Below are positions 31,321-40,441 of a stretch of DNA of 64,000 bases, in pieces. The position numbers and the translations under genes were made by a program. Location of the stretch: the NCBI GenBank assembly GCA_014800815.1, contig JAAVFI010000049.1, forward strand, positions 1 through 64,000, given 5' to 3'. The notes beneath the pieces were generated by a model. That model did not search any database and was not told the origin of the DNA. It saw only the letters and a program-made list of their open reading frames with translations. Position 1 is the stretch's first letter. Each line of letters starts with the position of its first letter. Origin of the DNA: Bacteroidales bacterium (GTDB taxonomy: Bacteria > Bacteroidota > Bacteroidia > Bacteroidales > Muribaculaceae).

Positions 31321-33377
31321 GAAAGTTTACACTACTCTGTCTCAGCAGCCTCCTGAGCCTGTGCGCCTACGCGATGAACACGAGGGAGGCAGTGAAGCGT
31401 GCCGACGTGCTGCGCACTGACTGCCCCCAATCGCCAACTGTATATCTCTATCAGGGCAACGGGCAGTTCGGAACATCATACGGCCCGCTGGGTCTGCATC
31501 TCAATCCGTCGCGCAAGCACAATTCGTGGGGAAAGACTCACTACCTCAACCTCAATCACCGCAGCCGCGGAAAGTTCAACCACGACTATCTGCTGCCGAT
31601 GCTTGAAATATATTGGGGTAAAGATTTCGCAGATGTCAGCGACTACACTCAGCATCAGGACTATTACGACGGTACGATAACGACATCGTTTGCCACCGAC
31701 GACAATAAGTTCACCGTCCAGACATGGTTCGACCCTGTAGATAAATCTATTGCCGCAATAAGCATCGACGCGAAAAAAGGTGGCGAAGAAGTGATTCTGG
31801 CCCCTATGAAGCAACTCAATGTGCATTACGGGCAGAACCTTACGCAGGACGTGGCCATAAAAGGCAAGGAAATAGTTATCAGCTGTCTTGAAAAACAATC
31901 AAGTATCTTCTTGGATACCAACGCCGCGATAGCGGAAGAGGACGGCCAAATCACTATTACTCTCAGGAAAGGCAACAATTACATACTCCTTTCGTACGGC
32001 AAGCCGGCCGATATTTCGGCAAAAAAATCGCTTGCCCGCACCAAAGACCATTGGCACCGGCAGTGGGAATCGCACGGCATCATCTCCGTGCCCGACAAGC
32101 ATGCGCAGCAGACATGGATTCGCTCAATGGCCATGTTCCTTTCCTCGTACGACGATCTGAAGAACGGCCTCGCACCTCCTATGGGATTTACCGGCAACTG
32201 GTGGCCCTTCTACTATCCTCAGGATGTATCGTACGTGCACCCCGTATTTCTCAGCACAGGCTACATTGATATTGCAAAATCGTGGATTGAACGCTGGGCG
32301 GAAGATGTAGAGGCGCTACGCGACTACACCAAACGCTTCTACGGAGTCGACGGCATCCTCGCACCGTGGGTGTACCCCTACGGTTCTTTCGAGGGCTATC
32401 ACAACCCGGGGCCTCCCAACAGATTTTTCTACGAGATACACAACTCCGGCTATTTTGCCCGAATGGCTTCGGAAACTGCGGCATACGTAGACGACCCCGA
32501 GTGGACCCGCAAAAATGTGCTGCCTATTCTCGAAGGTTGTGCCGAGTTCTACTCCAACATTGCCCGCAAAGGAGAAGACGGCCTTTGGCATCTCTTCGTG
32601 ACTCCCTCGACCGGACAGGACGAGCACGGCGGCTCCGACCGCGAAGACTATCTCTGCGCACTCTACAGCGCACAATACTGCCTGCAGCAGGCTGTAGAGC
32701 ACGGGCTTGACAAGGACGGCAGGTATGCTGCCATTCTTAAGGACGGCCCGGCATTCGAATCGCTCAAATCGCCGCAAGGCTTCTACTATTCATGCGCCGG
32801 CCAGGGCGAGAAAGACTTCGGCATGCAGAAGCACCCCGTACAGCTCAACGAACTGGCTTTTGTGCCCGTAAACGCCTCTCCGTCTGATGCTGCCAGAAAG
32901 GCGTACGCTCTGCGCTACGACATAACTCAGAATGCCCGACAGCCCTACTTCTACGGCTGGACCCTCGGCGAATTCCTCCTCGCAGGCTCACGAATGGGCG
33001 ACACCGAGGGCTGGAAATACGACTGGGCTCAAATGGAACCTGCTGAATACGTAGACCCCGAGTGGATACAGATATACGAGACAAGCCGAAACACCACTAC
33101 GCCCTTCTACAATATCACAAACGGTCTGGTGGCACAATCGCTGCTCAACAATCTTGTATGCGATTGGTACGGCGAACTCGAGCTGGCAAAGTGCAACCCG
33201 TGGGATGGCCCCGTCGAAGTTCGCGATATTGTATCCAAACTCGGTGTAAGCGTCGACGGAACTATCAACGGCACCTCCTACGATGTAAATCTCACAGCCT
33301 GGAAAGACACCGCTCTGAAAGTCGACGGTAACGAAATCACATTGAAAAAGGGCGATAAAATACGCCTCCGACACTAA
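31317..33377 (+). CDS. Six-hairpin (alpha/alpha)6 glycosidase, GH65/GH95-like
   Basis: 686 residues with signal peptide (ending near LCAYA). An N-terminal beta-sandwich (about 30-260, QGNGQFGTSYGPLGLHLNPS) is followed by an (alpha/alpha)6 barrel (about 275-600) with MGFTGNWWPFYYPQDVSYVH, APWVYPYGSFEGYHNP, TGQDEHGGSDREDYL and a small C-terminal beta domain. The layout is that of clan GH-L/GH95-type enzymes; a precise family could not be fixed by eye. Conserved acidic residues in the barrel (GQDEHGGSDRED) are good candidates for catalysis. It overlaps the GH28 gene by 4 bp, implying coupled translation and a shared substrate. No sorting tail. Confidence 0.65.
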   Translation: MRKFTLLCLSSLLSLCAYAMNTREAVKRADVLRTDCPQSPTVYLYQGNGQFGTSYGPLGLHLNPSRKHNSWGKTHYLNLNHRSRGKFNHDYLLPMLEIYWGKDFADVSDYTQHQDYYDGTITTSFATDDNKFTVQTWFDPVDKSIAAISIDAKKGGEEVILAPMKQLNVHYGQNLTQDVAIKGKEIVISCLEKQSSIFLDTNAAIAEEDGQITITLRKGNNYILLSYGKPADISAKKSLARTKDHWHRQWESHGIISVPDKHAQQTWIRSMAMFLSSYDDLKNGLAPPMGFTGNWWPFYYPQDVSYVHPVFLSTGYIDIAKSWIERWAEDVEALRDYTKRFYGVDGILAPWVYPYGSFEGYHNPGPPNRFFYEIHNSGYFARMASETAAYVDDPEWTRKNVLPILEGCAEFYSNIARKGEDGLWHLFVTPSTGQDEHGGSDREDYLCALYSAQYCLQQAVEHGLDKDGRYAAILKDGPAFESLKSPQGFYYSCAGQGEKDFGMQKHPVQLNELAFVPVNASPSDAARKAYALRYDITQNARQPYFYGWTLGEFLLAGSRMGDTEGWKYDWAQMEPAEYVDPEWIQIYETSRNTTTPFYNITNGLVAQSLLNNLVCDWYGELELAKCNPWDGPVEVRDIVSKLGVSVDGTINGTSYDVNLTAWKDTALKVDGNEITLKKGDKIRLRH

Positions 33378-33388
33378 CCAAGTAAGCC

Positions 33389-36019
33389 ATGAAACGCTTA
33401 TCAGCCCTACTGCTTCTTCTATCCGCGCTCACTGCATTCAGTCAGGTATCACTGACTTCGGGTGCCTCGTCGGCAGGCGACGGCAAATGGAAAATGGCCA
33501 AGGCGTCAGATATCACTGCAAGCGCCGAAAATCTGTCGATGCCCGGCTACGCTACCGACGGGTGGCTAGAAGCTACCGTCCCCGGCACGGTGCTCACAAA
33601 TCTTGTTGCCAACGGCATATACCCCGATCCGTATTTCGGTAAGAACAATAAGCTCTCCGAGACAAAAATTCCCGACTTGGCGAAAGTCGGGCGCGACTTC
33701 TACACCTACTGGTGGCGAACCGAGTTCTCTATCCCCGACAGCATGCGCGGCAAGACCATCTGGCTCGAACCTCAGGGTATAAACTACCGCGCGGAACTAT
33801 GGCTCAACGGACATCTTGTCGACGTAATGGCAGGCATGTTCAAAGGCGACTATATCAACGTAACCGACTATGTGAATCAATCAGGCACGAACGCTCTTGC
33901 CATAAAAGTCTATCCTGTAGACGTGCCCGGCTCGACGAAGCAGAAAGAGTGGGGAGCCACAGGTGAGTGGCGTAACGGGGGCGATGGTGAAATCGGCGCC
34001 AACACCACCCAACTCATGACCGTAGGGTGGGACTTCACTTTTGAAGACGGCATCCGCGACCGCAACACCGGCATCTGGCGCCCGATTATCCTCCGTGCCA
34101 CAGGCCCCGGAGCTATGCGCCATCCCTTCGTGAAATCGGAACTTTCCGACAGCTTCAGAGTTGCGCGCGAGACTGTCTCTGTAGAAGTCTTCAACCCCTC
34201 CAATATCAATCGCTACCGCACCTTCAAAGTGGTCGGCAATATCAATCCCGGCAATATCAGCTTCGAGAAAGAGATAACTCTCGACCGCGGTCAGCACGGC
34301 ACCGTGGAGTTCTCGGCAGCCGACTTCCCTCAGCTCAAGATTGACAATCCCCTCCTCTGGTGGCCTAAGAACAAGGGACCGCAGAATCTATACGACCTTT
34401 CGCTCAAGCTGTATGAGAACGGCGAGCTCAGCGACTCTCTCGCTCTTGCCTTCGGCATACGCGATGTGAAAGCCGTACGCGACACTCCCGACGGCAGCAA
34501 GATGTTTGTTATCAACGGAGTGCCTACATTTATCCGCGGCACAAACTGGATTCCCGAGGCTATGCTGCGCACCGATGACCAACGCATGGACACAGAACTG
34601 GCCTACACGGCTCAGTCGGGCGTAAACCTCCTGCGCCTCTGGGGCGGGGGCATAGCCGAGAGCAACCGTTTCTACGAGCTATGCGACAAATACGGCATAC
34701 TCGTATGGCAGGAGTTCTGGCTTACAGGCGACACCCGTCATCCTCAGGACGAGACCCTCTATCTTGCCAACCTTGAGTCTACCGTCAAGCGGATACGCAA
34801 TCATCCGAGCATCATATTCTACGTGTCGAGCAATGAAAGCACCGAAGTATCGGGTGCGAAAGAACTGCTCACGGCCCTCGACGGAACACGCCCCTATCAG
34901 ATGCAGAGCGAATGCGACGGCGTGCACGACGGCAGCCCCTACAAGCAGGTCAATCCGATGCAGCACTACACCAATACCGCATCCGACCGCGGTTCACGAG
35001 TCGACGGCTTCAACCCCGAGTACGGCGCTCCCACACTACCGCTCGCAGAGAGTCTCCGCCGCATGATGCCCGAAGACGCTCTCTGGCCTATCGACGTATC
35101 TACCTGGGACTATCTCGACGGTAACGGATTTCACCTCATGACCAAACTCTACAACGACATGGTGCTCCAATATGGTGAATGCGACGACATCGAGCAATAC
35201 GCCAAGCAAGGTCAGCTCGTGGGAGCAATGAACTCCAAGAGCATCTGGGAAACATGGAACCGCAATAAACTCAACTACGGCGACCGCTTCTGCTCCGGCC
35301 TTCTTTTCTGGTACCACAATAATCCCAATCCGCAGGTGTGCGCACGCATGTGGGACTGGTATCTCGAGCCCACAGCCTCGCTCTACCACACGGCGAATGC
35401 CCTCGAACCGCTGCATATCCAGTACGACTACCTCACAAACGGTATCAGTGTAGTCAACGACGGGCTTACCCCGGCCGATGGTCTCACTGCCACGGCAACT
35501 GTCTACGACCTCTACAGCCGCAAGATAAGCGAGAAGAAAGCCGGTGTCGACGTGGCTGCCGACGGGGTGGTCGCAGACTTCCTCACCCTCGATTTTCCGG
35601 AGGATATCACGCCGGTCCACTTCATCAGCCTCGCGCTCCGTGACAAAGCCGGCAAGGAAATCAGCCGTAATTTCTACTGGCGCTCCACCAATACCTTCGA
35701 AGGTCCGTGGACACTCACAGGTCCTACGACAGCCGGCTTCGGGTCGTTGCACGAAATGCCGGAAGCAAAAATCAAGACTATAAAAAAGCAACTTCCCGAC
35801 GGAAAATATGAAGTAACCGTAAGCAATGCCGGACGAAATATTGCGTTCTTCATTCAGTTGCAGATGCAAGATGAGGCCGGTCAAGCTATAAACAGTTCGC
35901 ACTACTCCGACAATTTCTTCACTCTGCTTCCCGGGGAGAAACAAACCGTGGTAATCGAAGCCCCTCAGGCCGGCAAGATTAAACTCAGCGGTTGGAACAC
36001 AAAATCCGGCTACCTATAA
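33389..36019 (+). CDS. Glycoside hydrolase family 2, exo-beta-glucosaminidase/beta-mannosidase-like
   Basis: 876 residues with signal peptide (ending near TAFSQ). Domain order is GH2 sugar-binding jelly roll (about 55-215, TYWWRTEFSIPDSMRGKTIW), Ig-like domain, TIM barrel (about 350-620) and C-terminal beta domains. The acid/base is E483 (FYVSSNESTEVSG) and the likely nucleophile E544 (GFNPEYGAPTLP). The FTFEDGIRDRNTGIWRPI pattern is shared with the CsxA-like branch rather than LacZ. Specificity between glucosamine, mannose and related sugars cannot be read from sequence. It lies 11 bp after the previous gene in the same operon. No C-terminal sorting tail. Confidence 0.82.
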   Translation: MKRLSALLLLLSALTAFSQVSLTSGASSAGDGKWKMAKASDITASAENLSMPGYATDGWLEATVPGTVLTNLVANGIYPDPYFGKNNKLSETKIPDLAKVGRDFYTYWWRTEFSIPDSMRGKTIWLEPQGINYRAELWLNGHLVDVMAGMFKGDYINVTDYVNQSGTNALAIKVYPVDVPGSTKQKEWGATGEWRNGGDGEIGANTTQLMTVGWDFTFEDGIRDRNTGIWRPIILRATGPGAMRHPFVKSELSDSFRVARETVSVEVFNPSNINRYRTFKVVGNINPGNISFEKEITLDRGQHGTVEFSAADFPQLKIDNPLLWWPKNKGPQNLYDLSLKLYENGELSDSLALAFGIRDVKAVRDTPDGSKMFVINGVPTFIRGTNWIPEAMLRTDDQRMDTELAYTAQSGVNLLRLWGGGIAESNRFYELCDKYGILVWQEFWLTGDTRHPQDETLYLANLESTVKRIRNHPSIIFYVSSNESTEVSGAKELLTALDGTRPYQMQSECDGVHDGSPYKQVNPMQHYTNTASDRGSRVDGFNPEYGAPTLPLAESLRRMMPEDALWPIDVSTWDYLDGNGFHLMTKLYNDMVLQYGECDDIEQYAKQGQLVGAMNSKSIWETWNRNKLNYGDRFCSGLLFWYHNNPNPQVCARMWDWYLEPTASLYHTANALEPLHIQYDYLTNGISVVNDGLTPADGLTATATVYDLYSRKISEKKAGVDVAADGVVADFLTLDFPEDITPVHFISLALRDKAGKEISRNFYWRSTNTFEGPWTLTGPTTAGFGSLHEMPEAKIKTIKKQLPDGKYEVTVSNAGRNIAFFIQLQMQDEAGQAINSSHYSDNFFTLLPGEKQTVVIEAPQAGKIKLSGWNTKSGYL

Positions 36020-36069
36020 AAAAGTACTCAGATAAATATAATTTTCAACCTGAAAGTATAACAATACTC

Positions 36070-37074
36070 ATGATTCCCCCTATCTTTTCACCCGCTGCCG
36101 ATCGCTATGAAAACGGTATGAAATACCGTCGTTGCGGCCGCAGCGGCATCCTGCTCCCCGAAATCTCTCTCGGTCTCTGGCACAACTTCGGCGATGTAGA
36201 CACTCTCGCAAACTCGCTCAAGAAAGCTCACTACGCTTTCGACCACGGCATCACCCACTTCGACCTTGCCAACAATTACGGCCCGAGCTACGGTTCTGCC
36301 GAGGAGACTTTCGGAACAATCATGGAAAAGTCGTTCCGTCCCTACCGCGACGAGCTTTTCATCTCCACCAAAGCAGGTCATGACATGTGGCCCGGACCCT
36401 ACGGCGATTGGGGTTCGCGCAAATATCTCTTTGCGAGTCTTGAGCAGAGCCTCCGCCGCATGAAGCTCGACTATGTTGATATCTTCTACTCGCACCGTTT
36501 CGACCCTCAGACACCTCTCGAGGAGACTCTCCAGGCTCTCGTAGATATCGTGCGTCAGGGCAAAGCTCTCTACGTGGGCATCTCCAAATATCCCAAGGAG
36601 GCCGCCGACTTCGCTTATAATTATCTTGCCGAGCGCGACGTACCTTGCCTTCTCTATCAGGGTCGCTACAATATCTTCAACCGCGAACCCGAGCAGGAGG
36701 GTATCCTCGCCGATGCCAAAGAGAAGGGCTGCGGATTCATCGCCTTCTCGCCTCTCGCTCAAGGTCTTCTCACCGACCGCTACCTCAACGGCATCCCCGA
36801 AGACTCCCGCGTAGCCCGCGGCGGATTCCTTAAGAAAGAGGCTCTCACCGACGAAACTATCGCCAAAATCCGCCGCCTCAACGAAGTGGCCCTCCGTCGC
36901 GGCCAGACTCTCGCAGAGATGTCGCTTGCGTGGGTACTCAAAGACGACCTCGTGACGAGCGTGATAATCGGTGCAAGTTCGGTAGAGCAGATCGAGCGCA
37001 ACCTCAAGGCTCTCGACAATACTTCATTCACACCCGAAGAACTCAGCGAAATCAACGAAATAACCTTAGCATAA
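36070..37074 (+). CDS. Aldo/keto reductase, YghZ-like
   Basis: 334 residues, cytoplasmic (no signal peptide). The NADPH-dependent AKR fold shows the catalytic tetrad region: D and Y in FDLANNYGPSYGSAEETFG, K in FISTKAGHDMWPGPYGDWG, H in VDIFYSHRFDPQTPLEETL. The cofactor-binding end is DDLVTSVIIGASSVEQIERN. It resembles Escherichia coli YghZ (L-glyceraldehyde-3-phosphate reductase), a subgroup common next to sugar-catabolic genes. Start at 36070 is preferred over the in-frame 35992, which overlaps the GH2 gene. It is the only cytoplasmic enzyme in the operon, possibly reducing an aldehyde or sugar released there. Confidence 0.88.
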   Translation: MIPPIFSPAADRYENGMKYRRCGRSGILLPEISLGLWHNFGDVDTLANSLKKAHYAFDHGITHFDLANNYGPSYGSAEETFGTIMEKSFRPYRDELFISTKAGHDMWPGPYGDWGSRKYLFASLEQSLRRMKLDYVDIFYSHRFDPQTPLEETLQALVDIVRQGKALYVGISKYPKEAADFAYNYLAERDVPCLLYQGRYNIFNREPEQEGILADAKEKGCGFIAFSPLAQGLLTDRYLNGIPEDSRVARGGFLKKEALTDETIAKIRRLNEVALRRGQTLAEMSLAWVLKDDLVTSVIIGASSVEQIERNLKALDNTSFTPEELSEINEITLA

Positions 37075-37091
37075 GCAATCTTTTCTAATAC

Positions 37092-40000
37092 ATGAACCAA
37101 CCAAAATCAATCTTTCTTGCTGCTGCACTGGCGCTCTGGGGTACATTAGCCGTAGATGCCGCCAAGACAGCCAAAGACTTCAACACCGCCTGGATTTTCG
37201 ACCAGAATGTCACGGGGGTAAATAAGGAAGAAGGACATGCCACCTACATTCCTTATTCGAGCACCTCGGCGATGACTGCCGACAAGTACTACAACACTCC
37301 GTGGATAATCCCCTCCGAGGCCGACTATCTCGACCTCAACGGCACATGGAAATTCAAGTGGGTTGCGGGCTCTCCCGAAGGTCCTGCTCCCTCCGACTGG
37401 CAGGCCGCCGACCTCGACGACTCTGCATGGGACGATATCAAGGTGCCCATGAGCTGGGAAATGGCCGGCAAATACAACCAGCCCGCCTACGTCAACACCG
37501 ACTATCCCTTCCACAACGAGCCTCCCTACGCGCGCCACGGCTATGAGGAGCACGATGTGACCGACCACAACGCCACAGGTTTCTACCGCCGCACATTCAG
37601 CCTCCCCGCAGGGTGGAAGGACGACCGTATCTTCGTCCACTTCAACGGTGCTTACAGCGGTATTGCCGTGTGGGTCAACGGCAAGTTTGCCGGATACTCG
37701 CAGGGAGCCAACAACGATGCCGAGTTCGACATCACCAAACTCGTGCACTCGGGCGAGAATCAACTCTCGGTGCGCTGCTACCGCTGGACCGACGGCTCGT
37801 ATCTTGAAGGCCAGGACATGTGGCGCATGAGCGGTCTGCATCGCGATGTATATCTCAAGGCCGTGCCCAAAACCTTTATCCGCGACCACTACGTCTACAC
37901 CGACGAGCAGAGCGACGATGCCACCTCAGGCCGTCTCAACGTAAAGCTCGACATCGACAACCGCGATAAGGAAAAGGGTGCGAAGACTTACCGAATCGCT
38001 CTGAAAGATAAGGACGGAAAGACTGTGGCCTCCGCTGAGAAAACCGTGAAACTTACCGGCAACGGCCAGTCGGTGCTTCTCTCTACCGACGTGCTCAAGG
38101 GCCTCACACCCTGGCATGCCGAGAATCCGTATCTCTACGATCTCAATATCAGCCAGCTCAAGAACGGCAAGGAGGAAATGGTATTCAACACTAAATACGG
38201 ATTCCGCAAGATAGGGTATGTCAACGAGCCCGGCAAGCGCTATGTGACCATTAACGGTAAACGCGTGTTCTTCAAAGGTACGAATATCCACGACTCACAC
38301 CCGATGTTCGGCCGATATGTCGACCCCGAAACCATGAAGAAGGATATTTCGCTTATGAAACAGGCAAATATCAACCTCATGCGCACGAGTCACTATCCGC
38401 GCGACCCCAAGATGTATGCTATCGCAGATGCTTACGGTCTGTACGTGATGGATGAGGCCGACCTCGAATGTCACGGCAATCAAGGCCTTACACGCGACAC
38501 TACGTGGACCGACGCTTTTGTTGACCGCGACGTGCGCATGGTGCTCCGCGATCGCAACCACCCGAGCGTTATCTTCTGGTCGCTCGGCAACGAAAACGGA
38601 CGCGGCGACAATATGGTAGCCTGCGCCGAGGCAGTCCGCGCTCTCGACCCGCGCCCCATTCACTGCCACGAAAATACCGAAGACGCCCGCTCTACCGACA
38701 TGTACTCTACAATGTACTCTTCCATTGGCTCGGTGCAGGAGCTCAAGGAGGGCCGCAACGACCTCCCCTTCTTCATGTGCGAATACGCTCATGCCATGGG
38801 ACAGGCCGTGGGCAACCTCTGCGACTACTGGGCTGAGGTAGAAAGCAGCAACGGTACGATAGGCGGATGTATATGGGACTGGGTAGACCAGGCCGTCTAC
38901 GACCCGAAGGCAATACTCGAAGGCAAGGAAATATCGCCGCGCGGATTCCATGCCTGGACCGGCGGATACGACTTCGACCGCTCGCAGCAGGAAAATCCGG
39001 GCCGTCGCAACGGCTTCCAGGGCAACTTCCTCAACAACGGTATCATCACGCCGGACCGCGCCCGGACCGCCAAGCTCACTGAAGTAAAGAAGGTGTACCA
39101 GCATGTGGCTTTCGATGATTTCGACAAAGCCGACAATACTCTCACTATCCGCAACAAATACCCGCACACCGACCTTGCCGACAGATTCAAGCTCGGCTAT
39201 GAACTCCGCAAAGACGGTCGCGTGGTAGAAAAAGGTGAGACTGCCCTACCCTCCGTTCCGGCTCTCGCCACTGCAAAAGTGAAGGTGCCTCTCACCACCA
39301 AAATCGACGATAAGGGCGAATACACCCTCGTCACCTCCCTGCTGCTGAAAGAGAGTCAGCCCTGGGCAGAGGCCGGCTATGCGCAGGCCGACGAACAGTT
39401 CGTTCTCAACGAGCGTCCGGCTCTCGACAGCGTGATTGCTTCCGGCGAAATAAAAGTCGAAGGCAACCGCGTCTACGGCCACAACTTCTCGATTGAATTC
39501 GACGACAACGGCGTGCTGAAAAGCTATGTCTTCCAGGGCAACGAACTTCTTGCGGCATCGCCCGAGTACAGTGATTTCCGCCGTATCGACAATGATAACG
39601 ACGGCGCTCAGGCAAACGGCGAAGGTCCCGGCGGTTCGAACAGCTTCGGCGACGGCAAATACGACTATGCCGCCACCGGCATACAGAGCCACACTATGAC
39701 AGCCGCACCTCGCCTCGAAGGCAACAAGGCCGTGGCTTCCATGAAGGCTGAAGGTTGGAAGAGCAACTATACAATCGACTACACTATATATGCCGACGGA
39801 ACACTGGACGTGACCGTAAACTTCGACCCTCAGCGCCGCGGACTCCGCCGTCTCGGTATGGGTTGGACGCTCGCTCCCGGCTTCGAAGACCTTGAGTACT
39901 ACGCACGCGGTCCGAAATCGAACTATGCCGACCGCAAGACGGGTTCGTACCTCGGCAGATACACTACCACTATCGACGGTATGATCGACGAAAATGTGCA

Positions 40001-40340
40001 TCCCCAGAGCTATGGCGACCACCAGGAACTCCGCGACCTCACACTCTACAACCGCAACACGGGCAATCACCTCCACGTGAAGGCTCAAGGCCCTGTAAGC
40101 TTCTCGGCAAGCCACTACAACGACACAGACTGGAATCAGGATATGCACTACACCCGTCAGCACTGGGACGACCTCAAGCGCCACGACGAAACATTCATGC
40201 ACTTCGACTATTGGGTGCGTGGCATCGGCAACAACAGCTGCTTCTCCGATAAGTGTCTCCCCAAATACGAGACACCCTACCCCGGCAACTATCAGGGTGC
40301 CGACTCTCTCACCTACACCCTCCGCTTTATCCCCGAGTAA
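37092..40340 (+). CDS. Glycoside hydrolase family 2, LacZ-type beta-galactosidase
   Basis: 1,082 residues with signal peptide (ending near AVDA). LacZ-like five-domain architecture: jelly roll (about 70-240, FYRRTFSLPAGWKDDRIFVH), Ig-like, TIM barrel (about 395-690), Ig-like and beta-sandwich domain (about 770-1080, WTLAPGFEDLEYYARGPKSN). Acid/base E501 (WSLGNENGRGDN) and nucleophile E564 (FFMCEYAHAMGQAV). The GQDMWRMSGLHRDVYL and HDSHPMFGRYVDPETMKKDI motifs are typical. Unlike cytoplasmic LacZ it is exported. It lies 17 bp after the aldo/keto reductase gene as the last gene of the operon and ends at a duplicated 17-bp segment and a shared terminator. Confidence 0.92.
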   Translation: MNQPKSIFLAAALALWGTLAVDAAKTAKDFNTAWIFDQNVTGVNKEEGHATYIPYSSTSAMTADKYYNTPWIIPSEADYLDLNGTWKFKWVAGSPEGPAPSDWQAADLDDSAWDDIKVPMSWEMAGKYNQPAYVNTDYPFHNEPPYARHGYEEHDVTDHNATGFYRRTFSLPAGWKDDRIFVHFNGAYSGIAVWVNGKFAGYSQGANNDAEFDITKLVHSGENQLSVRCYRWTDGSYLEGQDMWRMSGLHRDVYLKAVPKTFIRDHYVYTDEQSDDATSGRLNVKLDIDNRDKEKGAKTYRIALKDKDGKTVASAEKTVKLTGNGQSVLLSTDVLKGLTPWHAENPYLYDLNISQLKNGKEEMVFNTKYGFRKIGYVNEPGKRYVTINGKRVFFKGTNIHDSHPMFGRYVDPETMKKDISLMKQANINLMRTSHYPRDPKMYAIADAYGLYVMDEADLECHGNQGLTRDTTWTDAFVDRDVRMVLRDRNHPSVIFWSLGNENGRGDNMVACAEAVRALDPRPIHCHENTEDARSTDMYSTMYSSIGSVQELKEGRNDLPFFMCEYAHAMGQAVGNLCDYWAEVESSNGTIGGCIWDWVDQAVYDPKAILEGKEISPRGFHAWTGGYDFDRSQQENPGRRNGFQGNFLNNGIITPDRARTAKLTEVKKVYQHVAFDDFDKADNTLTIRNKYPHTDLADRFKLGYELRKDGRVVEKGETALPSVPALATAKVKVPLTTKIDDKGEYTLVTSLLLKESQPWAEAGYAQADEQFVLNERPALDSVIASGEIKVEGNRVYGHNFSIEFDDNGVLKSYVFQGNELLAASPEYSDFRRIDNDNDGAQANGEGPGGSNSFGDGKYDYAATGIQSHTMTAAPRLEGNKAVASMKAEGWKSNYTIDYTIYADGTLDVTVNFDPQRRGLRRLGMGWTLAPGFEDLEYYARGPKSNYADRKTGSYLGRYTTTIDGMIDENVHPQSYGDHQELRDLTLYNRNTGNHLHVKAQGPVSFSASHYNDTDWNQDMHYTRQHWDDLKRHDETFMHFDYWVRGIGNNSCFSDKCLPKYETPYPGNYQGADSLTYTLRFIPE

Positions 40341-40361
40341 CATATTTATCCCCGAGTAACA
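40326..40361. repeat. 17-bp direct repeat spanning the beta-galactosidase stop codon
   Basis: TTTATCCCCGAGTAACA occurs at 40326-40342 and again at 40345-40361. The first copy encodes the last residues and stop (FIPE-stop); the second is a non-coding duplicate directly after the gene. Confidence 0.95.
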
Positions 40362-40374
40362 CACCTCTTTATAG

Positions 40375-40412
40375 TCAGGGCCGGCCCCACGAAAGTATGG
40401 AGCCGGCCCTGA
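40375..40412. terminator. Shared bidirectional hairpin between the two convergent blocks
   Basis: TCAGGGCCGGC / GCCGGCCCTGA, a perfect 11-bp GC-rich stem, midway between the convergent beta-galactosidase and HTCS genes. No long T-run on either side, so it may act as a weak terminator or mRNA 3' end for both. Confidence 0.65.
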
Positions 40413-40441
40413 TTGCATATATTCAGTTGGTCTGCGGAGTC

